A stretch of DNA of 5,513 nucleotides from an uncultured Cellvibrio sp. GTDB lineage: Bacteria; Pseudomonadota; Gammaproteobacteria; Pseudomonadales; Cellvibrionaceae. The stretch spans positions 1-5,513 of the forward strand of contig CAMLRJ010000263.1 of the NCBI GenBank assembly GCA_946482345.1, in the 5' to 3' direction. Both the position numbers and the translations under genes were made by a program. The notes under the pieces are model-generated. The model was not told the DNA's origin. It made no database searches and saw only the letters and a list, made by a program, of their open reading frames with translations. This document shows, piece by piece, positions 1 through 5,513 of the stretch (position 1 is the first letter of the stretch; the number at the start of each line of letters is the position of its first letter).

Positions 1-1
1 G

Positions 2-1258
2 GGCAATCCCGTGTTCTGGATGACGCCGACTGCAATCGCCAATAGCAGTTTCACTTGTGTGTCCTGTCACGACAACGGGCCAATTGTGCGTTCACCTTAT
101 CTCACCCAATTGACTGGCGTTAACAAATTACCGGGGGCACAAGATCCTAATTTTAATAGCGACCAGCCTTATTATTTTGTTGGTGAAGCATTTGCTGATT
201 GGAAAGCTTATCAAGTAGAAGTTCCCAATAATTTATGTTTGGGTTGTCACCGATTGGGCGTGAGCAATAAAGGCTCTGGCGGAACTGCACGCAGTTTCGC
301 GATGATAGCGACAGGAGGTGTTACTCAGGCTAGCAAAAATCCTCACTCAGCTGCATCACCCTTGTGGATGTTACCTGGACAAACAGAAACCAATTCTGAT
401 CACATAATCGCAGCAGGACAAATAAGAGACTGCGCGTTATTGTTTAATGCAAATAATTTACCGAATACAACCAATTGTAAAATTAAACAATTTTCCGGAA
501 AAAAATCATCCGGGATTCCAGGAACTTACACTGCTGTCTGGAGCAAAAGTACCACCAGTGAAATTCAAGTTTATGCATGGACTTATGAAGACTATCGTAA
601 AAAATACGATTACTTGTGGACTCAAGGTTGGCGTTTGTTCAGCCTGCAACCTTTTGTTGTGAATGGAGTTGTAAGATACAACGCTGTCTGGCGCCCAAGT
701 ACCAGCGGGGAAATTCAAGTGTATGGATGGACCTATGCCAATTACCGTGCGAAATATGACGAGCTTTGGCCACAAGGTTGGCGATTAAAAATATTGCAAC
801 CTTATGTTATTAACGGCCAGGTTCGTTACACCGCCGTTTGGAAACAAAGTACAGAAAGTGAAGTGCAAGTGTATGGATGGACTTATGCAGATTATCGCGC
901 AAAATACGATGAACTTTGGCCGCAAGGTTGGCGTTTAAAAATGATTCAACCTTACGTCGTCAATAACGAAGTTCGTTACACAGCAGTTTGGCGGCCCAGT
1001 ACAACCAACGAAGTGCAAGTGTATGGATGGACCTACGCTGACTACAGAGCAAAATATGACGAACTCTGGCCACAAGGCTGGCGCTTATCCATGCTTCAAC
1101 CTTATGTCATCAATGGTCAAGTACGCTACACCGCTGTTTGGCGACCCAGCACAGCATCTGAAATCCAGGTTTATGGTTGGGGCTACGACAGCTATAGAGC
1201 AAAATATGATGAACTTTGGGAACAAGGTTGGCGCTTGAAAATATTGCAGACTTACTGA
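2..1258 (+). CDS. Haem-c (two CXXCH) protein with five C-terminal PGH-like/BTRD1 tandem repeats, 5'-partial
   Basis: The frame is open to the left edge (codons from position 2), so the true start and any signal peptide lie outside; the GTG at 11 is probably internal. Counting that GTG as residue 1, the N-terminal part has two haem-c attachment motifs, CVSCH (residues 16-20) and CLGCH (76-80). This implies covalent haem and therefore export to the periplasm or cell surface. Residues 81-160 contain two more cysteines (in RDCALL and TNCKI) that are not in haem motifs. A short K/S/G linker (about 161-170) leads into five repeats of 50 residues (173 to the end), each reading roughly YTAVWRPST..E.QVYGW, YRAKYDELWPQGWRL and LQPYVINGQVR. 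These match my recollection of the polyglycine hydrolase-like structural repeat/bacterial tandem repeat domain 1, a beta-rich module. I do not recognise a function for the whole protein; electron transfer or surface binding are guesses. A strong terminator follows the stop by 20 nt. Confidence 0.85.
   Translation, partial: GNPVFWMTPTAIANSSFTCVSCHDNGPIVRSPYLTQLTGVNKLPGAQDPNFNSDQPYYFVGEAFADWKAYQVEVPNNLCLGCHRLGVSNKGSGGTARSFAMIATGGVTQASKNPHSAASPLWMLPGQTETNSDHIIAAGQIRDCALLFNANNLPNTTNCKIKQFSGKKSSGIPGTYTAVWSKSTTSEIQVYAWTYEDYRKKYDYLWTQGWRLFSLQPFVVNGVVRYNAVWRPSTSGEIQVYGWTYANYRAKYDELWPQGWRLKILQPYVINGQVRYTAVWKQSTESEVQVYGWTYADYRAKYDELWPQGWRLKMIQPYVVNNEVRYTAVWRPSTTNEVQVYGWTYADYRAKYDELWPQGWRLSMLQPYVINGQVRYTAVWRPSTASEIQVYGWGYDSYRAKYDELWEQGWRLKILQTY
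527..1255 (+). repeat. Five in-frame 150-bp tandem repeats (last copy 129 bp)
   Basis: Copies start at 527, 677, 827, 977 and 1127, each exactly 150 bp and encoding 50 residues; the fifth ends at the stop after 43 residues. Register is kept perfectly: the 15-mer CAAGTGTATGGATGG recurs at 716, 866 and 1016. By hand count, copies 2 and 4 share 43/50 residues, copies 3 and 4 share 41/50, and copies 1 and 2 share 34/50. The inner copies are therefore most alike and the first is most diverged. Conserved positions are mostly W, Y, G, D and R, as expected of a packed structural module. Third-codon positions differ between copies, so the array is not a very recent duplication. Confidence 0.95.
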
Positions 1259-1278
1259 GTGTCTGTAATAGCTCATAA

Positions 1279-1314
1279 TAAAAAAATCCCGGAAAATATT
1301 CCGGGATTTTTTTA
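1279..1314. terminator. Bidirectional rho-independent terminator between convergent genes
   Basis: A perfect hairpin has arms 1279-1294 and 1299-1314 and a 4-nt AATA loop. The GC core is TCCCGGAA paired with TTCCGGGA. It is flanked by seven A on the left and seven T on the right, so either strand's transcript gets a stem followed by a U-tract. It lies 20 nt after the stop of the rightward haem/repeat gene and 14 nt after the stop of the leftward ATPase gene, so it probably ends both transcripts. Confidence 0.93.
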
Positions 1315-1328
1315 TTCAGCTAAAATTT

Positions 1329-2129
1329 TTAATTGATTCTCTCAACCGGAACAATCACCACACCATCTTCGCGACAATCAACATGTGCCTTTATTCCATA
1401 AACCTGCGCAAGGTTATCAGGTGTTAATACGTCTACCGGTTGGCCTTCGGCAATAATTTTTCCGTGATGCATTAAAATTAAACGCGAACAAAAACGCGCA
1501 GCCAAACTTAAATCATGTAATGCGGCAATGACCGCACCACCTTGTAAAGCATGGGAATAGAGCAATTCCATAATGTGCAATTGATGGTATACATCCAGTG
1601 ATGCGATGGGCTCATCGGCAATAATCAATTGTGGGTTACCGGCAAAAACACGCGCGAGCAATACACGCTGTAATTCACCACCCGATAATTCGTTTACGCA
1701 TCTGTTTGACAAATCCGTCAAATCCGTCATTTGCAATGCAAATTGAATCGCTTGCTCATCCTGTTGATTTAAATTAACACTGCTGTTCCAGGGAGATCGC
1801 CCAAGACCCACCAAATTTTTTACGCTTACAGGCCATGCTGGTGTTTCATGTTGCGCAAGATAAGCTAAAAATTTTGCGCGCGCTGGCGCAGGGATTTTAT
1901 CAATTAATACAAGTTCATGATTGTGTGGCAAAAATACATCGCCGTGATGTTGCCGGTTTAATCCAGCCAGAATTCGCAACAATGAGCTTTTACCGGCACC
2001 ATTGGGGCCTATTAATCCAACAAATTCGTTAGCATCAAGCCGCACAGAAACCTGACTGATAATTTGCCGGTTACCCAGTTGCAAGGAAATATCATTAGCA
2101 GTTAATAAATCGCCAGTTAATAAATTCAT
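1329..2129 (-). CDS. btuD: ABC importer ATP-binding protein, BtuD/FecE type (cobalamin or iron-chelate uptake)
   Basis: This is the cytoplasmic ATPase that powers the adjacent permease. The 266 residues carry every nucleotide-binding element in order: Walker A GPNGAGKSS (41-49), Q-loop Gln at 93 (YLAQHE), signature LSGGELQR (148-155), Walker B LIIADE (168-173) with catalytic Glu173, D-loop SLD (177-179) and H-loop His205 (ALHDLS). The length suits the FecE/BtuD/HmuV group (E. coli BtuD is 249 aa). The ATG starts 1 nt after the permease stop, with a weak GGA about 8 nt upstream, so translational coupling is likely. The first 12 residues include a duplicated LLT element from a 12-nt direct repeat. 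The gene is last in the leftward cluster, 14 nt before the shared terminator. The family is certain. The substrate (B12 rather than haem or siderophore) is inferred mainly from the BtuC-like partner, so the symbol is provisional. Confidence 0.93.
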   Translation of the reverse strand: MNLLTGDLLTANDISLQLGNRQIISQVSVRLDANEFVGLIGPNGAGKSSLLRILAGLNRQHHGDVFLPHNHELVLIDKIPAPARAKFLAYLAQHETPAWPVSVKNLVGLGRSPWNSSVNLNQQDEQAIQFALQMTDLTDLSNRCVNELSGGELQRVLLARVFAGNPQLIIADEPIASLDVYHQLHIMELLYSHALQGGAVIAALHDLSLAARFCSRLILMHHGKIIAEGQPVDVLTPDNLAQVYGIKAHVDCREDGVVIVPVERIN

Positions 2130-2130
2130 A

Positions 2131-3129
2131 TTAAATCCAGCGCGAGCGCGTTTTTAAAATTAACGCTAAAAAGAAAGGTCCGCCCAACAACGAAGTCACG
2201 ACACCTAATTTTAATTCGCGCGCCGTATCAAATAATCTAACCAACATATCAGCAGACAACACCAACAATGCACCACCCAACGCACTCGCCAATAATAATT
2301 TTCCCGGTTGATGCCCGACTAATGGTCGCAACAAATGCGGCACCACTAAACCCACGAAGCCGATACTACCGCTGACAGCCACTGCTGCACCCACACACAA
2401 TGCCAAACCGATCAATAATAAATTACGTTCACGCTGCGGATAAAAACCCAAGGATGCGGCCGTTTGTTCACCAAGACTCAATGCATTTAAAAAACGATAG
2501 CGACCAAAAAGTAAAATCCATCCAATTAAAATAAAAGGTGCCGCTATGATGACGTGATTGATATTGCGATTTGCCAAAGACCCCATCAGCCAAAAAATAA
2601 TTTCCTGCATGGCAAATAAACTGGGCGCAAAATTTAATGCAACCGCAATCATCGCACCGGCAATTGCATTGATGGCAACACCGGCCAAAATCAGTGAAAG
2701 CACGCTGCTACGAAAACCGGCAAGCAGATAAACCATAATCAATGCAATCATGGCACCTACAATCGCCGCTACCGGTAACACAAACCAAACAGATGCGGCC
2801 AATCCAAAATATAAAACCAGAACTGCACCCAAAGCAGCGCCGCTTGAAACACCCAAAATCCCCGGTTCTGCCAAAGGGTTTCGTAAAAAACCTTGCATGG
2901 CCGCTCCCGCCATTCCTAATGTTGCGCCTACCAGTAATGCCAACAACACACGAGGCAAACGAATATTCCAAACAACGGTTTGATGCAATGAATCCTGTTG
3001 ATGCAACAAATCACTAATGGCTTGCACAATCGAAATAGAAGAATTGCCCATCGACAGTGATGCAATAAACGCCGCAATAACAGCCAAAGCTAATAATAAA
3101 ATTAATTTGAAATATGAAATTTTTTTCAC
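2131..3129 (-). CDS. btuC: ABC importer permease, BtuC/FecCD family
   Basis: This is the inner-membrane channel subunit of a type II importer, expected to work as a homodimer with about ten helices per subunit. It has 332 residues (E. coli BtuC is 326) and is strongly hydrophobic throughout. Family landmarks are IRLPRVLLALLVGA (56-69), RNPLAEPGILGVSSGA (83-98), GEQTAASLG (210-218, near the coupling region that contacts the ATPase), SGSIGFVGLVVPH (243-255) and the C-terminal LLGGPFFLALI. The phrase NPLAEPG-LGVS-GA is very close to BtuC, which favours cobalamin, although FecCD relatives for siderophores and haem are similar. The start is GTG: a stop codon lies in frame two codons upstream and the next Met (residue 27) is past the first helix. 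Ribosome binding looks weak (GGTGA 10 nt upstream, overlapping the end of the binding-protein gene), suggesting coupling across the 6-nt gap. Confidence 0.93.
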   Translation of the reverse strand: MKKISYFKLILLLALAVIAAFIASLSMGNSSISIVQAISDLLHQQDSLHQTVVWNIRLPRVLLALLVGATLGMAGAAMQGFLRNPLAEPGILGVSSGAALGAVLVLYFGLAASVWFVLPVAAIVGAMIALIMVYLLAGFRSSVLSLILAGVAINAIAGAMIAVALNFAPSLFAMQEIIFWLMGSLANRNINHVIIAAPFILIGWILLFGRYRFLNALSLGEQTAASLGFYPQRERNLLLIGLALCVGAAVAVSGSIGFVGLVVPHLLRPLVGHQPGKLLLASALGGALLVLSADMLVRLFDTARELKLGVVTSLLGGPFFLALILKTRSRWI

Positions 3130-3135
3130 TTTTTA

Positions 3136-3987
3136 TTATTCACCCAATGTTTGTTTCTGTTCGATCAAATTTGCAATTACATCCACCGCAACAGGTGCGA
3201 TACAAACAGACAAGGTTGCTGGCAAGGTTATAATTTTGACATTGTTTTTTGAAAGTACCGGATGCTGTACGTATTCCTGTGCAATGGAAAATGCGGGAAC
3301 ATCAGAAGCTTCAATAATAATGACACGGGGTTGCGCGAGAATTAAATCTTCCAAATCAATTTGTGCGAAACCACTGATGTTTTTATCCAATGCCAGATTA
3401 TAAAATCCCGCACGCGTCATTAATTCATTTTCCAGTGTATGCGCCCCCACCACCACACCATTTGAAGAATACCAAAAGGCCGGTATTAACTTGTGATTCT
3501 GTTTTGCTGCATCCAATCTTGCAATTTGTTTTTCCAACTGACCTGACATTTCTTCCGCTTTTAATTGGCTGCCAGTTAATTCCCCTAATTTACGAATATG
3601 CGCTGTGATGCCATCCAAAGTTTGCGGAAGTGAGAGTGTTTCAACGCGAAAGCCTAATTGCGATAACAACGCTTTTGCATCTGCCGCTCCAAAATCACCT
3701 ACCACAATTAAATCAGGATTACGCGGCACCAGATCTTCAGCAAGACCACGATTAAGATGAAATTTTTTGACTTGATCAGCAACAGGTGAAAATTGCGAAC
3801 TGGCAGATAAATAAGTTAACGAATTGATTCGTTCCGGTTCTACCAATTTCAACAATAAGGCATCCAGACATAGATTAAGCGATGCAATGGATTTAGGTTT
3901 GGCAATTTCATCCGCTTTTGAAACAAACGACAGCGCAAGCATGAAGAAAAAAACAGGTATTACAAAAAATTGAAACCTGCGCATCAT
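3136..3987 (-). CDS. Periplasmic substrate-binding protein, BtuF-like (helical-backbone receptor)
   Basis: This protein captures the ligand in the periplasm and delivers it to the downstream permease. A Sec signal peptide is clear: Met/Arg start, long hydrophobic run (FFVIPVFFFMLALSF), then likely cleavage SKA/DE. The mature part fits the class III binding-protein fold: N-lobe PKSIASLNLCLDALLL and PDLIVVGDF, a long linking helix (about ITAHIRKLGELTG to LEKQIARLDAA), and C-lobe WYSSNGVVVG, DLILAQPRVIIIE and a final helix. It has only two cysteines, in NLCLD near the N-terminus and SVCIAP near the C-terminus. Three ATGs run in tandem (3990, 3987, 3984); GAGG at 3994-3997 best serves the second, giving 283 aa, so I chose it. 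A longer TTG start at 3999 would overlap the Shine-Dalgarno. The gene begins 18 nt after the aroA stop. Ligand is cobalamin or possibly an iron chelate, so no symbol is given. Confidence 0.88.
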   Translation of the reverse strand: MMRRFQFFVIPVFFFMLALSFVSKADEIAKPKSIASLNLCLDALLLKLVEPERINSLTYLSASSQFSPVADQVKKFHLNRGLAEDLVPRNPDLIVVGDFGAADAKALLSQLGFRVETLSLPQTLDGITAHIRKLGELTGSQLKAEEMSGQLEKQIARLDAAKQNHKLIPAFWYSSNGVVVGAHTLENELMTRAGFYNLALDKNISGFAQIDLEDLILAQPRVIIIEASDVPAFSIAQEYVQHPVLSKNNVKIITLPATLSVCIAPVAVDVIANLIEQKQTLGE

Positions 3988-3993
3988 CATTTG

Positions 3994-3997
3994 CCTC
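3994..3997 (-). promoter_or_regulatory. Shine-Dalgarno deciding the binding-protein start
   Basis: GAGG on the minus strand sits 3, 6 and 9 nt before three consecutive ATG codons (3990, 3987, 3984). Spacing favours the second or third ATG. It also argues against the TTG at 3999, which would place the start codon on top of this site. Confidence 0.6.
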
Positions 3998-4005
3998 AAA
4001 AAGAT

Positions 4006-5292
4006 TTATTTCACTACACCTTTAAACACATCAAAATAAGTCGGAAATGTTTTGGCTGTGCATTTGGGATCATTAATTCGTACAGGCACACCACCAAAAG
4101 TTGCCAAAGAAAAACACATCGCCATGCGGTGGTCATCGTAAGTATCGATTGCAGCATTGGGAATTAATTTTTCGACGGGCGTAATACGCAACCAGTCTTC
4201 ACCCTCTTCCACTATTGCGCCAAGTTTGCGCAATTCAGTAGCCATGGCAGAAATACGATCCGTTTCTTTTACGCGCCAGCTGGCGATGTTGGTCAGGCGT
4301 GACGGGCCATCGCAAAAGAGCGCAACAACGGCCAATGTCATAGCGGCATCGGGAATATGATTAAAATCGCGATCAAACGATTTCAGGGGCAACGCAGGCG
4401 CAGATGCTTCAATCCAGTTTTCACCTTTGGTAATTTTCACACCAATCTCTTCCAGCGCATCGGCAAATGCCACATCACCCTGAATACTATTGGCGCCCAC
4501 ACCTTGAACACGAAGCGGCCCGCCACCCAAAGCACCTGCCGCTAAAAAATAAGACGCAGAAGATGCATCACCTTCCACAAACACGCGACCGGGGCTTTGA
4601 TAACCCGTAGCCGCTGGAACAGTAAAACGCTCCCAGCCATCACGCTGAACCGTCACACCAAACTGTGCCATCAACTTCAAGGTGATTTCGATATAGGGCT
4701 TGGAAATCAACTCACTGACCATTTCGATCCGGGTTTCCTGACCCGTCATAGGCAACGCCATCAGCAAAGCGGTTAGAAATTGACTGGAGACATCACCGCG
4801 AATTTTGATAGTCCCTTTAGCGACGATTTGTGCAGGTTTGATCAATAAAGGCGGAAAGCCTTCTTGTCCAAGATAACTAATGTCAGCACCGACTTGGCGC
4901 AAAGCATCCACCAAATCACCAATCGGACGTTCATGCATGCGCGGCACACCATGAAGCTTGTAGGTACCACCACTGAAAGCCAAAGCCGCCGTTAAAGGAC
5001 GAAAGGCAGTTCCGGCATTCCCCAAAAACAAATCGGCTTCTTTAGCGGGAAAATGTCCACCCGTTCCCACAACCTCATAATCATTCTCGCCAGTTTTGGT
5101 GACACTGACGCCAAGAGCCGACAGAGCTTCCAACATTCGGTCGGTATCGTCTGACTTGAGCAAATCGCGGATCTCTGTCCTGCCCTTGGCAAGTGCAGCC
5201 AACAAGAGCGTGCGGTTGGAAATACTTTTGGAGCCAGGCAATTGCACTATGCCTTGGGCGCGGGAAACCGGGGAGAGATCAAGAAATTCCAT
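4006..5292 (-). CDS. aroA: 3-phosphoshikimate 1-carboxyvinyltransferase (EPSP synthase)
   Basis: This cytoplasmic enzyme of the shikimate pathway joins phosphoenolpyruvate to shikimate-3-phosphate, giving EPSP on the way to chorismate. From the chosen ATG it is 428 aa (E. coli 427) and aligns from the first residues ([14 protein letters not shown]). Visible active-site residues are Lys22, Ser23 and Arg27 in PGSKSISNR; signature 1 [11 protein letters not shown] (90-100); Arg122 in ERPIGDL; Ser169-Ser170-Gln171; Asp315 in IPDAAMT; signature 2 KETDRI (342-347) with Glu343 and Arg346; Arg389 in DDHRMAM; and Lys414 in CTAKTFP. The Gly-Thr-Ala-x-Arg-Pro loop is class I, the type normally inhibited by glyphosate; Phe97 stands where E. 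coli has Met. A frame extension to a TTG at 5361 was rejected because it adds 23 unrelated residues and lacks the good AAAGG six nt before this ATG. It is first gene of the cluster, with the binding-protein gene 18 nt downstream. Confidence 0.97.
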   Translation of the reverse strand: MEFLDLSPVSRAQGIVQLPGSKSISNRTLLLAALAKGRTEIRDLLKSDDTDRMLEALSALGVSVTKTGENDYEVVGTGGHFPAKEADLFLGNAGTAFRPLTAALAFSGGTYKLHGVPRMHERPIGDLVDALRQVGADISYLGQEGFPPLLIKPAQIVAKGTIKIRGDVSSQFLTALLMALPMTGQETRIEMVSELISKPYIEITLKLMAQFGVTVQRDGWERFTVPAATGYQSPGRVFVEGDASSASYFLAAGALGGGPLRVQGVGANSIQGDVAFADALEEIGVKITKGENWIEASAPALPLKSFDRDFNHIPDAAMTLAVVALFCDGPSRLTNIASWRVKETDRISAMATELRKLGAIVEEGEDWLRITPVEKLIPNAAIDTYDDHRMAMCFSLATFGGVPVRINDPKCTAKTFPTYFDVFKGVVK

Positions 5293-5298
5293 CGTGAG

Positions 5299-5303
5299 CC
5301 TTT
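5299..5303 (-). promoter_or_regulatory. Shine-Dalgarno of aroA
   Basis: AAAGG on the minus strand, 6 nt before the ATG at 5292. It supports the 428-residue start over the upstream TTG in the same frame. Confidence 0.65.
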
Positions 5304-5311
5304 TTATGAAC

Positions 5312-5323
5312 TTTTTGCAAAAA
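5312..5323. repeat. 12-bp perfect palindrome in the aroA leader
   Basis: TTTTTGCAAAAA lies 20-31 nt upstream of the aroA ATG, just beyond its Shine-Dalgarno. It could be an operator half-site pair or a chance product of A/T runs. A second 10-bp perfect palindrome, ATCAGCTGAT, is at 5373-5382, between aroA and the tRNA promoter. I match neither to a named regulator. No convincing sigma-70 promoter for aroA was found by eye in the 167-bp intergenic region. Confidence 0.3.
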
Positions 5324-5395
5324 CGGTGATTAACTGAGGCTGCGCATGATATACGGATCAACCCGCCACTGCATCAGCTGATAGCCTTTTAGCGG

Positions 5396-5424
5396 TTGAC
5401 AAGCCCCTCGCCTATAGCCAAAAT
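5396..5424 (+). promoter_or_regulatory. Sigma-70 promoter for tRNA-Met, GC-rich discriminator
   Basis: A consensus -35 TTGACA (5396-5401), a 17-bp spacer and a -10 CAAAAT (5419-5424, 4 of 6 matches) are followed by GCGCGC (5425-5430). The GC-rich discriminator is typical of stable-RNA promoters under stringent (ppGpp/DksA) control. Transcription would begin near 5431, leaving a leader of about 29 nt before the tRNA for 5' processing. The assignment rests on motif match and position only. Confidence 0.7.
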
Positions 5425-5459
5425 GCGCGCCTCTTTTGCGACTCACCTGTCGCAGATTT

Positions 5460-5513
5460 GGCTAGATAGCTCAGCCGGTTAGAGCACAGCACTCATAATG
5501 CTGGGGTCGGCGG
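5460..5513 (+). tRNA. Elongator tRNA-Met (CAT), 3' end outside the window
   Basis: The acceptor 5' strand is GGCTAGA (5460-5466), followed by T8-A9, D-stem GCTC/GAGC (5469-5472 with 5482-5485) and the D-loop with GG. The anticodon stem is CAGCA/TGCTG (5487-5491 with 5499-5503) around loop CTCATAA, with anticodon CAT at 5494-5496. The variable loop is GGGTC, and the first T-stem strand GGCGG ends at the window edge. The T-loop, the 3' acceptor strand and any encoded CCA are missing. The start GGCTA, the GGTTAGAGCACA block and the loop sequence resemble E. coli metT rather than initiator tRNA or the lysidine-modified tRNA-Ile2, which also carries a CAT anticodon gene sequence. It is transcribed divergently from aroA. 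Confidence 0.95.

Noticed and set aside
491..514. CCGG-containing near-palindrome around the linker before the repeat array, similar in look to the terminator core
   Set aside because: It lies inside the open reading frame, encodes a plausible K/S/G linker, and the arms do not pair well enough for a hairpin.
447..1276. Several open frames of 63-89 codons on both strands across the repeat array
   Set aside because: They are shadows of the tandem repeat. They repeat with the same 150-bp period and have no independent ribosome sites or recognisable products.
4993..5022. Possible glyphosate-insensitive AroA because Phe replaces the Met of the E. coli GTAMRP loop
   Set aside because: The Gly, Thr and Pro positions known to matter (Gly94, Thr95, Pro99 here) are intact, and variation at the Met position is, to my knowledge, common in class I enzymes.
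5293..5361. A 23-residue N-terminal extension of AroA from an in-frame TTG at 5361
   Set aside because: The added residues have no counterpart in AroA. The ATG at 5292 has a well-placed AAAGG, and the protein then matches E. coli AroA from residue 1.
5361..5380. CCCGCCACTG and nearby bases resembling a piece of the cobalamin riboswitch core
   Set aside because: It is on the plus strand, opposite to the importer genes. The other conserved blocks are absent and the space is too short for the full fold.
5413..5418. TATAGC as an alternative -10 for the tRNA promoter
   Set aside because: It would leave only an 11-bp spacer from TTGACA; CAAAAT at 5419 gives 17 bp.
1..5513. Search by eye for CRISPR arrays, insertion sequences, attachment sites or defence modules
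   Set aside because: The only periodic repeat is the coding array at 527-1255. No transposase, integrase or spacer-repeat pattern is present. The partial tRNA's 3' end, where an attachment site could lie, is outside the window.

Overview
The window looks like chromosomal DNA of a gammaproteobacterium. The evidence is an AroA close to the Escherichia coli enzyme in length and active-site residues, a BtuC-type permease, and an elongator tRNA-Met close to E. coli metT. The moderate G+C and the secreted haem-plus-tandem-repeat protein would suit a Cellvibrio-like saprophyte, but that placement is inference only.

Layout from left to right. Positions 2-1258 (+) hold the 3' part of a large exported-type protein whose start lies outside the window. 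It has two CXXCH haem-c motifs followed by five tandem 50-residue repeats of the polyglycine-hydrolase-like/BTRD1 type. A symmetric A-stem-loop-T hairpin at 1279-1314 ends this gene and also the leftward gene group converging on it.

Positions 1329-5292 (all -) form a tight four-gene cluster, transcribed in the order aroA (EPSP synthase), a BtuF-like periplasmic binding protein, a BtuC-like permease and a BtuD-like ATPase. The gaps are about 18, 6 and 1 nt. The last three genes together make a complete class II (type II, FecCD/BtuCD) importer for cobalamin or an iron chelate. aroA is a shikimate-pathway gene that probably shares their transcript. No cobalamin riboswitch fits before the binding-protein gene, and I see none in the 167-bp space before aroA.

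The right end (5293-5513) is a divergent intergenic region. It carries a good sigma-70 promoter with a GC-rich discriminator, followed by an elongator tRNA-Met gene (CAT anticodon) cut by the window edge.

Most of the window is ordinary housekeeping and transport. The one stretch that deserves real follow-up is the haem/tandem-repeat protein on the left. The riboswitch-less aroA-importer linkage comes second.
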